From Canna indica (lineage: Eukaryota > Streptophyta > Magnoliopsida > Zingiberales > Cannaceae), in NCBI GenBank assembly GCA_034359265.1, contig CP136898.1:3350501-3414500 (forward strand): a DNA stretch of 64,000 bases. The letters run 5' to 3'. Below the pieces are notes generated by a model. It saw only the letters and a program-made list of their open reading frames with translations. It was not told the origin of the DNA and searched no databases. Within the stretch, counting starts at the first letter, position 1. Every line of letters begins with the position of its first letter. A program made the position numbers and the translations under genes. Shown here in pieces: positions 20,206-31,565 of this stretch.

Positions 20206-21185
20206 GGCAGATATGACAATGACTAAATATTTTTGAATTATATATTGAAATAAATATTAATAAATTAAATAATAACATCATTTTCCTTATTATTTTCAAG
20301 TTTTTTATTTATTAAAATCAAATTAATTAAATAATAACTATTCCACATAATTTGTCACAACTTCATTCTATTAAACCAAGCAAACACCTGGGACATACAA
20401 CACAGAAATGGGAATATTCTGCTATGTCATCAACATTAATGCAAGTAGAACTATTGTTACCTACTCTCCATCATCCAATCTTTAAGTTTCTGTGGTTCTG
20501 AAGCCCTGCTTAAATCTCGAGCTCCAACTTCTATGGAGCCCGGCTCCGTAGAAAAGTTTTATGAAGCCGGGCTCCGATGATGAAGTACACTAATATAGAT
20601 CTCGCTGATATGAATAAGATTTGTTTATTAAAGGATAATTGGATATATAGTTCAATAAGATATCATTTAATATATACCGGTCAAACTATATACAGTTCAA
20701 TTGTTATAATTAATTAGTACCATTTTTCCTAATACATATTATTCAGGATTTGATATAAAGGAAAACAAATTCCAGCTGGCCTAATGGTATTTTTTTTGTT
20801 TAGGGAATTCAAACTTGGCTGCCGCCTGCTCGGTGACGGGACATATGATCTCTCAAGTCTATTCATGGGAATTTGAAAAAGAAGATTCGAATTTGTGGTA
20901 TATAATTTAAAAATAATTTCGTTATTACTGTGTATTGCTCAAAATTAAAAAAAAAACGACAACAACAAATAATAGAAAGGAAAAATTAAAAGATCATAGT
21001 AACCAATAATTGAGGTTATATTATTACATTAAAACAAAGGTTATCAACATGGTAAAAACTTAGCGTGGTTTGATGGCTTTGTCATGATTAAAGAATAGAG
21101 AAGAGACCGACAACATTTGCATCCTTCAAATTTCAATTGACAAATATTGTAAATTAAGGACGATTCCATTTTATCAAAATAGATA
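20206..21185. other. PPO-2 upstream spacer
   Basis: No gene. Blocks match the PPO-1 side (600-780, 2243-2860). At about 20534-20585 a GGAGCCCGGCT / AGCCGGGCTCC inverted repeat forms a short GC-rich hairpin absent from the PPO-1 side. Confidence 0.6.
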
Positions 21186-21189
21186 AATG

Positions 21190-21477
21190 AGTAAATTACA
21201 TTAATTTTCTATGAGATTTAGTGAAATTATATTGATCATTTCTCTATTTGTTCAGGTTACAATCATCTTCCCTGAATAATCTTTGAGTAATTATTTTATG
21301 GGAGGTCTGTGTAATAATTTACAAAACTCAAGGGAAGTTTGTGTAATCTTATTTCGTAATAGGGGAAATTTGTGTAATTTTTTACAAAACTCAGGGAGAT
21401 TATAAGATAAAATTATAAATAAAAAAAATATCAATATAATTTCATTAAATCTCAAGAGAGATCGGTGTAATTTATCC
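21190..21477. mobile_element. About 288-bp MITE with long TIRs
   Basis: Ends AGTAAATTACA... and ...GTGTAATTTATC are extended inverted repeats (GAGATTTAGTGAAATTATATTGAT inside). GATAAAT repeats on both sides suggest a 7-9 bp target duplication, as in Mutator-like elements. The equivalent PPO-1 spacer (near 3720) lacks it. A relative lies at about 44874-45360. Confidence 0.7.
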
Positions 21478-23634
21478 TGGATAAATAAAATAACGTGGAA
21501 AGTTGTAAATATCTCACACATCAAACGACAAAACAAAGGTATGTACATTTGAAAAAAAGAAGAAAGGTATGTACATGAGATTCACATGTAGCAGTGTGAA
21601 AGAGAAGTAGACTAAGAGACCCAATCAATCAAGCCTTATGTTCATTGAGATGGACAAACTATAAAAGGCTGTACTGTAGATAAATATTAAGGGAGCTTGT
21701 GGTTCTTACCGAATGCAGCCAAAGATACTTGTGTGCAAAAGCAAACGGTCCACAAATAAAAATTGCAATCGAAATAATTTGGTGCCATGCGAAAAGACTT
21801 GTGACTTTTATTTGCATCCATTTAACTAGTTGACCGTGAATAGAGAAGGTTGGAGGTTCACATAAATTAAACTTAAATTAAAATTTATATAACAAATTTA
21901 TTTGATTGACTTAATTTACAGTATTTATTAGTTATAATTTATATTTCTAATATTATTTATTGGTCGAAAATAAAATTATAACCCAAAAAACCTACTATAT
22001 AAGATTGCGGACTACAAATATAATAATTTAAGTATTAAAAAATAATTAATTTTGACGACTTAGAGTCGTCGAATGGAGATGAGATAAATATCAAAATTGT
22101 AGATTTTCGTGCACTGAACGCAATGGTAGTGTCAGATTTTCGATTTGATGTCATTTGATAGATTTTTTAAAATATATTTTCTATATTATACAAAAATTAA
22201 AAATTATTAATTTATTTTAATAAATAATTAATAATGTAAAACATATTTCCCCCGCCCGAGATGGGGTCGCCTCTTCGGGCACGAGCTGATCTCGGGTTAT
22301 AAGGTTGGGTTTGACCTACATCATCTGGCTCGACACAATATGGATTCCCTAATCATGATTTTATATTGTCGAACTATCAGACTAGGTCTAGTCTGACAAA
22401 TCGTGTCGGGGCTATATTTTCGGCATGACCTGAAAAAAATTGTGCCTAGGCCAGCCCAAAAAAATTCGTGCCCAGCCAAAAAAATTTCGCGCTCGGCTCG
22501 GCCCGGCCAGGAAACACCAGCCCACCCGAAAACACTAGCCCGTCCCGACACCAAAAATAATGAGTCGACACGGCCCGACCAATTTAGCATGATACCGTTA
22601 AAAAATATTTAAAATCAGGCTTAAATTCAATAATTAACGAATTTTAAATGCGCTAATACCGACCCAAAGTGTTTATTGGGTTATCGAGCCGTGCCGGCTT
22701 GATAAAACTTGGCCCGGCCCAGCATGATAAGGGATCAACCTTATTGGGCCGATCCAATAACGGCCTGGACCCGATAAAACCCGAGAAAAGTTATTGCAAG
22801 TCAAAAGAAGACCGTCATGAGCAAGATGAAGAGAAAAGTTTTCGCAAGCGAAAGTAAAGAGGTTGTTGCGAGCAAAAAGAGATTGTTACAAGTGAAGTGG
22901 GAGACTACCGTGACTTGTTGAGCAAGAGGAATTAGCCCTCAAACTAGACCCGTGAGCTTTCTAGGTTGCAGCTCAATTATAACGTAAAAGTCTAATATTA
23001 TAATTAACTTAATTTTTTTTAACCAAACAATTTAATTGATTAATTTTTGAGTTTTTTTTTTTGGTCTTAGTTCATCTAGTATAATGCCATTAATACTTAG
23101 TTGTTTATTTGTATTTAGTAACTTAGTAAAATTTTTGCTGTTAACAGTGTTGTACATTTTAGTTTTAATCTCGAAATTATTATTTATTTCCAAATTTTAA
23201 TTTACTAAAAAATATGAATACATTTATAATGCCAAGTTTTGTTCTCTTATTAATCAAAATTTCCCGGGGCTTACGGAAAACCGTGTCAAAAAGCCGATGA
23301 AAACCGCCTGCGAAAGTCAAATGGAAAATTGTACTATGTGCTGTGTGGAGTAAAAATATAGTTGTTGGTGATATCACCACTTGCTCCCTCCCGTCATGTT
23401 GGTAGAATAATGACTTAAATTAATGATTTAAGTGGATTCCTGTCTATAACAAATTAACAATGTTGCTTCCTCAATTAAAGTCAATTGTTTTGATGAGGTA
23501 ATCCAATTAATTAATTCTTACCATTTGCATGTTGTATTAAAGTATGAAACAGCCCGCGCGGCTCCTGCAATGCATTATGCATAGTTTTTGCATATAGAGA
23601 ACACATAGCAATACTGTCACCTGCTGTTGCAGCA
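21478..23634. other. Spacer between PPO-2 promoter and NLR
   Basis: No gene. It includes a plus-strand CTATAAAAGG motif at 21659-21668 shared with 3906, a GC-rich segment at about 22245-22760 rich in CGGCCCG and GGGCC words that looks like a decayed non-autonomous element, and, from 22800, sequence shared with 11780-12005 and 15900-16200 of the other unit. The NLR promoter should lie at 23230-23630; no clear TATA box was found. Confidence 0.5.
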
Positions 23635-26600
23635 ATGATGGCGGAATGGTTTGCTTCTGCCCTCATCAACAAATTGGTCGACAAGCTCTGCTCCTGCATA
23701 GGAAACCGATATGAACACCATTTTACTGATGCCGAAGACAAGCTAATAAAGAAACTGAAGGGTACGCTGGTTATGATCCAATCTGCCATACATGTAGCTG
23801 AAGACAGGCAGATCAAGAATCCGACGTTGGCATACACATTGAGGGAGCTGAAGAAAGCTGCTTATGATCTTGATGACATCTTGGACAAGTTCGATTACAA
23901 AGTTCTTCAAGACAAGATTCTGAACCCAAACCAGGTTCGTGGCCACGACTTTGCTTCTTCCTCTTCTGGTTCTGCAAAACGCGCATGCATAGAATTCACT
24001 CGCGTGATTTTTTCTGATGAAGACTCAACTGAACTAGCAGAAACTGCAAAGCGTTTTGACAATATTTTGCATGATATTTCACTTTTTATCAAGTTTGTCG
24101 AGTTGGATGTAGATGCTAGTAAGCAAGAGGAAACATTGGAATGGCAGTATACTACTTCCATCTCTGTGAGATCTGATGTTTTCGGCCGAGATGGAGAGAT
24201 AAAGAACTTAATAGATTTGCTACTGAAACCATCTAATGCAGCACTAACCCCCAATTCCAAGAACTTCTCGTTGGTGTCTATACTCGGCATAGGAGGGGTT
24301 GGGAAGACTACTATTGCACAGGCTGCCTATAATGATGAAAGCATAGCGAATCATTTCGATGTAAGGGCATGGGTGTGTGTATCAGCAAAATTTGATGTGA
24401 AAAGGATTACTGTGGAGATTATAGAGTCTGCTTCAATTGAAAAACCTGGAAATTTTGAGAGCATTTATAGTTTGGATGCAATTCAGCAAATTCTCAAAGA
24501 AGGTCTAGTAGGGAAGAAGTTTCTTATTGTTCTTGATGATGTTTGGAATGAGATCAGCAGCAAGTGGGACACATTAAGCAAGCCATTTCTCTTTGGGAAC
24601 GAGGAAAGCAGGATCGTCATAACTACTCGATGTCAACATATAGCAGATATGATGGGAACAAAGGGAACAGTGAAATTGGAGGGATTAGCATATGAGGAAT
24701 GCAAAGCTTTTTTCACAAAATGCGCATTTGGTAATGAGGATCCATTGGTTCATCCGAAATTATTACTTATTGGGGAGCAAATAGTGAAAAAGTTGGGTGG
24801 GTCGCCCTTGGCAGCAAAAACCATTGGAAGTGTATTGAAGTCTAATTTCAAAGAAGATCACTGGAGGAGAATATTAGGAAGCAAGTTATGGCAAGTAGAG
24901 CAAAATGAAGATGGCATCCTAGCAGCTCTTAGATTGAGTTATCAGCATCTTCCTGCACACCTGAAGCAGTGCTTTGCCTACTGTTCTTTGTTTCCCAAGG
25001 ACCATTGTTTTGAGAAGTCCAGTTTAGTTCTAATGTGGATGGCACTTGGTTTCATTCAACCTGACGGGATAAGGAGATTGGAGGACATAGGCTTCCAGTA
25101 TATTGATGATCTAACTAAACGATTCTTTTTCCAGATTGCTGAAGAAGACAATCATAAAGTCAAAACTCATGACTTGCTTCATGATCTTTCAGAATCTGTG
25201 TTCAAAGGAGAGCATTTTAGAGTCGAAAATAATGATTTCTCAGTAGAAATACCAAAGGGGATTCACCACTTGTATGTTTACACCACTAATCTTCTTAAGG
25301 TGTACGAGTATGCATGTCAAACAGAAAACTTAAGGAGTCTCGTGCTTTACCAAGAATGTCATCTGCCAACAGCTAACTTTTTTCATGTTCTTGAAGAAAC
25401 TTTAAAAAAGCTTAAAGGCTTGCGAGTGCTGATTGTTCACAATTTTCATCTGAACACTGTCCCAGAGGTCATAGGTGATTTCTTGCACCTGCGATACTTG
25501 GAAATCCAAAGCACTAATGGCATACAAATTCCTGAATCAATCTGCAGGCTTTACCATTTGCAAGGGTTATGTCTTCAGAAAACTAATGTTTTTTCTCAGC
25601 GGAAGCTGCTTCTGGCCAGTGTCAAAAATCTCATCAATCTGCGCCATCTGATTATAGAATCAAGATCAATCATGGAAGTACCCGGGATTGGTCAACTAAC
25701 TTCTCTTCAAGAATTAAAGGAGTTTCATATAAGGAAGGTCAAGGGATTTCAGATAGAAGAATTAGGCAAACTAAGGCAGCTCCATGGACAATTGCGCATA
25801 ACAAATCTTGAGAATGTCAGCAGTAAAACGGATGCTAAGAATGCCGATTTGCACAACAAGGAACACCTTAAGAAGTTGTCATTATGTTGGGGTTCTCGTA
25901 GTGAAAGTGACAAGGATGCCTATGATGATAATGAAATTTTGGAAGGACTCCGGCCACATAAAAATGTCAGATGTCTGGAGATTACTTTCTACATGGGTTT
26001 GAATTCACCGAGATGGATGGAGACATCATGGGGATCAAACTTGGAGACAATTAAACTATTGCATTGCTACAGTTGGAAAGTGCTGCCGCCTTTTGGAGAG
26101 CTGCCATTCCTGAGAGTTCTGCACTTGAAGTATATGCCATCTGTTGAAAATATCGGATTGGAATTCTATGGAAAAGCCGTCTCAGCATTTCCATTGCTGG
26201 AAAAGCTCACCTTTGAAAATATGTATAAATGGATGCATTGGTCAGAAATTGAATCTGGTCGCAACTTGTTTCTTTCCCTTCGCAAACTTCGTATCAGAAA
26301 TTGTCCAAATTTGAAGGGACCTTTACCTCTACCAACTTTGCGAACACAAATATTGGCTGTAACAATTTCGGATGAAATTTCTCCCCATCCAGCAAACAGA
26401 AGATTGCTCAAGCAGAAAGATTCAGCACTGGCACTCATTGCAGACCGCATCTTATTATTGTTCTATGGTCTTCCAGTAGCCTCCCTTGTGTTTATTCACC
26501 GCTCGCAGATTGCTTCTTCTCTGTTGGCAACCTTCACGCCCGAGCAAGAAAAATGGTTTCAACACCTAACATTCCTCAGATATTTAACTTTTTATGGGTG

Positions 26601-26850
26601 CTCTGGCCTTCAATCTTTACCCGCAAACCTTGAATGCCTTGTATCTTTGAAGGGTCTCTACGTAAAGAAATGTCCTTTGCTGAAGGAATTGCCAGAGAAT
26701 GGCCTTCCCACCACCTTGAAAGAACTTCACATCGCTGACTGCAGCCAAGAACTGAGTAGGAGATGCCAATGGTCAAACGGGGCAGATTGGCATAAGATCT
26801 CTCATGTTCAAATAATCATAATTGATGGCAGAAATGGGAAACCAAATTAA
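23635..26850 (+). CDS. CC-NB-ARC-LRR immune receptor (intact NLR)
   Basis: A 1071-residue single-exon intracellular immune receptor of the coiled-coil NLR class. Order: Rx-type coiled coil (about 1-160, with AYDLDDILDKFDY), NB-ARC with P-loop GIGGVGKTT (218-226, Lys224), RNBS-A (FDVRAWVCVS), kinase-2 FLIVLDDVW (296-304), RNBS-B (SRIVITTR), GLPL-like GSPLAAK, RNBS-D (CFAYCSLFPKD, 446-456) and an MHD-position motif reading THD (511-513); then about 550 residues of leucine-rich repeats. Adjacent ATGs at 23635 and 23638 are both possible starts. Met of MHD replaced by Thr is a tolerated-looking variant, but this position controls autoactivity. NLRs detect pathogen effectors and trigger cell death; the ligand is unknown. 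It shares a duplicated unit with PPO-2. Confidence 0.95.
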   Translation: MMAEWFASALINKLVDKLCSCIGNRYEHHFTDAEDKLIKKLKGTLVMIQSAIHVAEDRQIKNPTLAYTLRELKKAAYDLDDILDKFDYKVLQDKILNPNQVRGHDFASSSSGSAKRACIEFTRVIFSDEDSTELAETAKRFDNILHDISLFIKFVELDVDASKQEETLEWQYTTSISVRSDVFGRDGEIKNLIDLLLKPSNAALTPNSKNFSLVSILGIGGVGKTTIAQAAYNDESIANHFDVRAWVCVSAKFDVKRITVEIIESASIEKPGNFESIYSLDAIQQILKEGLVGKKFLIVLDDVWNEISSKWDTLSKPFLFGNEESRIVITTRCQHIADMMGTKGTVKLEGLAYEECKAFFTKCAFGNEDPLVHPKLLLIGEQIVKKLGGSPLAAKTIGSVLKSNFKEDHWRRILGSKLWQVEQNEDGILAALRLSYQHLPAHLKQCFAYCSLFPKDHCFEKSSLVLMWMALGFIQPDGIRRLEDIGFQYIDDLTKRFFFQIAEEDNHKVKTHDLLHDLSESVFKGEHFRVENNDFSVEIPKGIHHLYVYTTNLLKVYEYACQTENLRSLVLYQECHLPTANFFHVLEETLKKLKGLRVLIVHNFHLNTVPEVIGDFLHLRYLEIQSTNGIQIPESICRLYHLQGLCLQKTNVFSQRKLLLASVKNLINLRHLIIESRSIMEVPGIGQLTSLQELKEFHIRKVKGFQIEELGKLRQLHGQLRITNLENVSSKTDAKNADLHNKEHLKKLSLCWGSRSESDKDAYDDNEILEGLRPHKNVRCLEITFYMGLNSPRWMETSWGSNLETIKLLHCYSWKVLPPFGELPFLRVLHLKYMPSVENIGLEFYGKAVSAFPLLEKLTFENMYKWMHWSEIESGRNLFLSLRKLRIRNCPNLKGPLPLPTLRTQILAVTISDEISPHPANRRLLKQKDSALALIADRILLLFYGLPVASLVFIHRSQIASSLLATFTPEQEKWFQHLTFLRYLTFYGCSGLQSLPANLECLVSLKGLYVKKCPLLKELPENGLPTTLKELHIADCSQELSRRCQWSNGADWHKISHVQIIIIDGRNGKPN

Positions 26851-28899
26851 GTTCTTCTAATTACATCAAAATTCCTCCATTTCCTTCTTCATCTTTTTTT
26901 ATGCTTTTCTTTTCCATTTCTTGATCCAACACTGAAGCATGCTAATTAGGCGATACTATATTCTCTTTTTTTTTTGCTTGACTGCTCTGTATCTTTCCAT
27001 CACATCTATTATGTTTACCATCAAAATACCATCTCTTTCTTTTTTATGCATCATTTTTGTGTTTCTTGCTCCAGCAATGAACGTAGTCATAGCTGACATT
27101 AGTTCTCCTTGTATGCTGTAAGGCTGCTTTGTTAGAAGTATCTTTTGTGCTTTAGTATATATGTATTGATCTTTGCATAGGATTATCACTAAAGAATTTA
27201 TGTCTACAATGGGAACTGAGTTTGAACTATCAGAGCATAATAGAATTAACTGTGTGCTCACAATTCAATGACTGGTAAGCATCTCCAATCCATTTTTTAA
27301 ACCTTGTTAACAGCCCATTTTTCAACAAGATGGGGGAAATGTACACGACCTCTTACCCACCAATGGGGGCCTGAAACCTGTCCAGTTGGGGACTACCAGT
27401 CTCCCCCTCTATAGGCGTGGCACGTGGACGCGGAGGCCTAATTGGATTTAGGCCTAGGCTGAGCTGTGGGCTAAGCACCCCGACTAGACATCCGCTCCTG
27501 TCGGATTAATCCCAACAAGGGTAGTTACTAGTTACATCAGCACCACTTTGACTGCAGCCTCGGAGCTTGCCGAAGCTCCTCCCTCCTAGAAAAGCCACTT
27601 GAAACAACCAGGAAAAAAAAATCTCACTGGCTTAATATAGCTTTTCTTAACCAACTATTGATTTTAAGCATTGGAAGGAGGGTCCGGGCAAAACCTCAAT
27701 ATGAGATGTTTGTCTTCTTGCAAGGACCAAGGTTAAATGTTATCACCCACAGACATGCCATGACAAAGCCGTGGCTGATGGTTTCAGAGCTCCTTACTAT
27801 TAAAATTTATATATTTGAAAACCCTGTTTACAATTATAAAACAACAAAAAATACTATGCACATTGTTATTGCAAAAAACATTGACAATAATAAATATATT
27901 TTATACTATAAAACAGAAAATTGTGGCAAGTAGATCAAAATGAAGATAACAAAGGACAATGGAATAATCAGATAGAAATGAAATTGATGAATTGCAGATA
28001 GGATTCCTTTCATCAGGTGTTAACCCTAAAGCATACATTCAACTTGGCAGATGAACCAATATGTATCTAGTCAATCTAAAAGGTCGGATGTGCAGTTATA
28101 TTGGAAAAAACTTATTAGTTACAATTATAATTATAGCTTAATATATCACGAAATCCTTGCCATTTGTACATTTAGAACCACCCATTGATAGCTTGGAATC
28201 AAATTAAGAACAGGTCTTGATTCGATGATGAGAGGATTTTAAATAGGGAGACTATACTTGATTTGCAAATTCGGTGATGTATAAAAAGCTACTTCTTCCT
28301 AATGATTGCATACATTAGAGTATAAAAAGTTTCTGTTAACCGATCTGAACAAAGTCACACTACATTCAAGGATTTAGCTCAAATCAATAATCCCTTCTAG
28401 TCATAAGAACCAAAGCAGGGACCCGCAGTCATTCCAGTATCCCCTTTTTTACCCTCCCCACCTTTTTTAACGGCCTTTTTTCATCCTATTTTATTTTGGA
28501 ATTACAGATGGCAATGCATATGGATGCTAGAAGCTAAGTAGAACGATCCGACCATTCAGCCAAAAACAAAAGTAACAATGACGGAGCTAATGGGAGGAGA
28601 TGGCGGATGGAAGTGCATTACCTCTGCGACAGTCGTATGCAAGGAAATAGGGGAAGAGAGGCAGAGTTCGACGTCGAAGACGCGAGGTTGGAGAAGCTCG
28701 ATTCGCTGCAATGAATGACCGCGGACCTCGAATCGCAGCAGTGAATGAATACTGTGAAGGACGGCGGATCTCGAGCCGGGCAGTTATCTGACTTGCAGTT
28801 TGCAACAGCAAATGACGCCATCGAAGCTCGACGCTTGAGATGAAAGGAAGGGTTCCGCTAAGGGCGTACGCGTCCATGATTATATATTTTAGAAAGTAA
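26851..28899. other. Intergenic region, no gene supported
   Basis: About 2 kb downstream of the NLR. There is a GC-richer anonymous stretch at about 27300-27600 and another at 28600-28870. A 96-codon minus-strand frame in the latter shows no recognisable motif. The rest is AT-rich. Confidence 0.5.
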
Positions 28900-29736
28900 T
28901 TTTGGAGGAAAAAGATTCTATATTTTCTTATTTTTGATTCTGCATTTTGAAGTAATATAAAGTTATTTTTCTGTTTGGTATTAATTAAGAAGGATAAACA
29001 TTATATATATATTATACTTCGATCAATCATTATTTTATATTTTAAAATTAAAAAAAAAATAACAACATGATTTATAAATTACATTTGTATATCAAGGAAT
29101 GCTTTAAAATTTAAAAAAAAATAAAAAAAATGAAAAAATAGTCTTTGTTTATTGCGGGCAAAGATAAAATTTTAAGAGTGTGCATGGATACTAGGTAGAT
29201 CCGAAACTGGTTGGAACCAATCTGATCGAAGTTTCGGGATCGGGTAGGTTCCGACTAGACTCGAATTAAATTCGGGACAAAAAAAAAGAATCAATTAAAA
29301 TTAATTCTGGTTCCGGATCCAACACATCGGATACCTGGAATCGATACCTTGAAACTCATATTATGTTCGAATATGTTCATTTACGGGTTCCAACAAGATA
29401 CCTTGTTCATTTACAAGTTGCAAAACTTAGGAATCGATCTTATACAAAATAGGGTCCATAATGAGGTAAATTATTTTCGACTAAAAAATAATATTACACT
29501 CAAGAAAATGATACTCGTCCCTAAGCCAACTTCTCTCCAAACTCTAGATTCTAACATTAAAAGATGAGCTATAATCAAGAAGTTAACTACTTTGAGTAAT
29601 TAAAAATAGCGGAAACCAACGGAAACTTGCATATATATGAAAATTCTGATAATATTCGAGACAACATAAAAGGTCCATGTGTGGAAGAAATTAAAGATGA
29701 CAAGGATCAAATGTTGGAAACAAGGGTCTAGCTTCT

Positions 29737-31098
29737 TTAATAATAGCCTAGAACTGTATATATGGTTTGGATCGCAGTGAGAATGAAGAGGAAAATTGCT
29801 CCAACCAGTGAGATGAGTGCCCAAGGACTGTTGAAGTAATCGTGATTTAGCTTTGCTCGCCATTTGTTATAACTGGTGTTTCGATGCTTGCTGATTTTCT
29901 CGCATATGTCTGCAAGATAATCTTCCTTGACTTCGATTACCACCTCCTTGAAAAGTTCGTTGAACACAGTAGCCACTTCATCACTGTCTCCTAATCCGCT
30001 GATGATGATATCATCTTGTTGGAGCAGTTCTACATCTTCAGCCGTATCGATGAGACAATCCATGAAGTGTACATAGGATGTCACGTAAGTAGGGGCCTCC
30101 GCTGAACACTGCTCATATGCTATGAGGTTTCTCAAGATTGTGTTAGTGTGATCGTCCATCTGAAGCTGAGGTATCTCTATTTCACCATCTTTGAAGGTAA
30201 TGTTCAAGAAGCTCTTAGCATTCTTCTTCCTCTTGAAATGGATTCCGGCTTGTTCGAGCAGTGTCGCACTTGGAATCCATGTAAATTCACTCTGTGTTTT
30301 CCTTTGGTTTTTTCTGAAGCGAAGTAACTTGTTAAGCTTCCGGCGGAGGCCGGATGTTGAAGATTGAGTGGGAGTTGGATCATCTACAGGGACAATGATG
30401 CAAGAATGATAAAGATGAAGGATATGGTAAAATATTCTTCCACTGTGGGAGGAGGGCAATTCAAGATCACTTCCTGTATGTTCGTTGATGTAACCAAGTA
30501 TGTTTTGGCTTAAGGAATCTGGTTGGTCAAGAGAAGCAGAATCAAACAAAGCTTCAAGGAGAAAGAAAGGGAGCTGGTTTTCCAGCACGAAGATGTCTCG
30601 TGCTATTTTGACATCAGCCCACAATGTAGCAGCTGATTTATATTTCCCGAGTATTTTCAAAATCACTGAACAGCCGTCGAGCAGCATCATTAGGATGAAA
30701 TCATTGCTAGGGATCATGCTCAAATCTTCTGAGTAGGCTCTACGTAAATCATACTCCATATTTTTGATCAAATTGTGGTAGTAATCCAAATTATTGATGC
30801 CGAAATGCCTCAAAAAGTACTTGAGGTATTGCCATTTGAGATTGTCGGTGGCTAGCAACTCAGTATCAGAGTGGTGGTAGGGGCCAAGAGAGATGAACCT
30901 CGGCTCATACGCATTAGGGTTTGTTTCCTTCAAGATCCTTGGGACTTTGAAGATTGTTGGACTTTGTGTGCTCCAGTTGACCAATTTTGTTTCTTCTATT
31001 CTCTTTTGCACATTGCTTAACCATGCATCCTTTATGATTATTTCAACATTCTCCTTCACAGGCTCCTCAGTAAAGCAATTCTGCTCATCGGTGCTCAT
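29737..31098 (-). CDS. DUF247 (UPF0481) protein, copy 1
   Basis: Plant DUF247 protein, probably membrane-anchored; family biochemistry is unknown, though DUF247 genes are linked to grass self-incompatibility loci. From ATG at 31096-31098 it has 453 residues. Family blocks seen: IFKVPRIL, FISLGPYHH (about 68-76), MLLDGCSVI (about 138-146), DIFVLENQLPFFLLEALF (about 168-185), IPSATLLEQAGIHF, IEIPQLQMDDHTNTILRNL, and a C-terminal transmembrane segment (ALISLVGAIFLFILTAIQ, about 422-442). Copy 2 starts 14 codons earlier; here that ATG is GTG (31138-31140), so the start moves to the next Met. A likely 5' leader intron precedes it (see 31141-31477). Confidence 0.88.
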   Translation of the reverse strand: MSTDEQNCFTEEPVKENVEIIIKDAWLSNVQKRIEETKLVNWSTQSPTIFKVPRILKETNPNAYEPRFISLGPYHHSDTELLATDNLKWQYLKYFLRHFGINNLDYYHNLIKNMEYDLRRAYSEDLSMIPSNDFILMMLLDGCSVILKILGKYKSAATLWADVKIARDIFVLENQLPFFLLEALFDSASLDQPDSLSQNILGYINEHTGSDLELPSSHSGRIFYHILHLYHSCIIVPVDDPTPTQSSTSGLRRKLNKLLRFRKNQRKTQSEFTWIPSATLLEQAGIHFKRKKNAKSFLNITFKDGEIEIPQLQMDDHTNTILRNLIAYEQCSAEAPTYVTSYVHFMDCLIDTAEDVELLQQDDIIISGLGDSDEVATVFNELFKEVVIEVKEDYLADICEKISKHRNTSYNKWRAKLNHDYFNSPWALISLVGAIFLFILTAIQTIYTVLGYY

Positions 31099-31140
31099 CT
31101 TCTTTTTCTTGTTTAGTTCATTACTTGAGATATCCCCCAC

Positions 31141-31477
31141 GGCTTATAGCAAGAACGCAGTAGCTAGCTTAATGCACCGGATAAAAAAGAATGTAAGCAA
31201 AATGTCTCTAATAAAATGGGAGCATAAATCTAAATTGCTTGCGCAAATCACCACTGTTTTGAGAAGAACAGATAGAGGAATTAATGATCATGTGAACAGA
31301 TTCACTATGAATCTTGTGAAACAAAATACACAAGTATGGAGGGAGAAATAAGAACATGGAATATTTTAACAAGACAAGCTCAAATTAAAATCTAAAATTG
31401 TGTTATCAAATATCAAAGTAAGTAGAAAAAAATTTCAAGTCAATAACAGCAAATGGGGAGAAACAGGAAATACTTAC
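31141..31477 (-). other. Probable 5'-leader intron of DUF247 copy 1
   Basis: On the minus strand CCTT|GTAAGT (intron start at 31477) is a strong donor, with a plausible CTATAAG acceptor just before the coding region. A TATAAATA box lies farther upstream at 31558-31565. The same arrangement is seen in copy 2. This explains a long non-coding stretch between TATA and ATG; inferred from signals only. Confidence 0.5.
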
Positions 31478-31557
31478 AAGGCTTTCAGTAGATCCACAGC
31501 ATGATTTACTAGTCTGTTATTTACTACATACCGGTGTGGTTAAATCAGCTACTAATG

Positions 31558-31565
31558 TATTTATA
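31558..31565 (-). promoter_or_regulatory. TATA box of DUF247 copy 1
   Basis: TATAAATA on the minus strand, conserved in copy 2 at 40730-40737. Confidence 0.5.

Noticed and set aside
28587..28877. 96-codon minus ORF in GC-richer spacer
   Set aside because: No recognisable motif, no conservation elsewhere in the window; composition alone can explain it.
30893..31351. 152-codon plus ORF across the DUF247-1 start
   Set aside because: It begins antisense within the DUF247 coding region and continues through the probable leader intron; better explained by those features.
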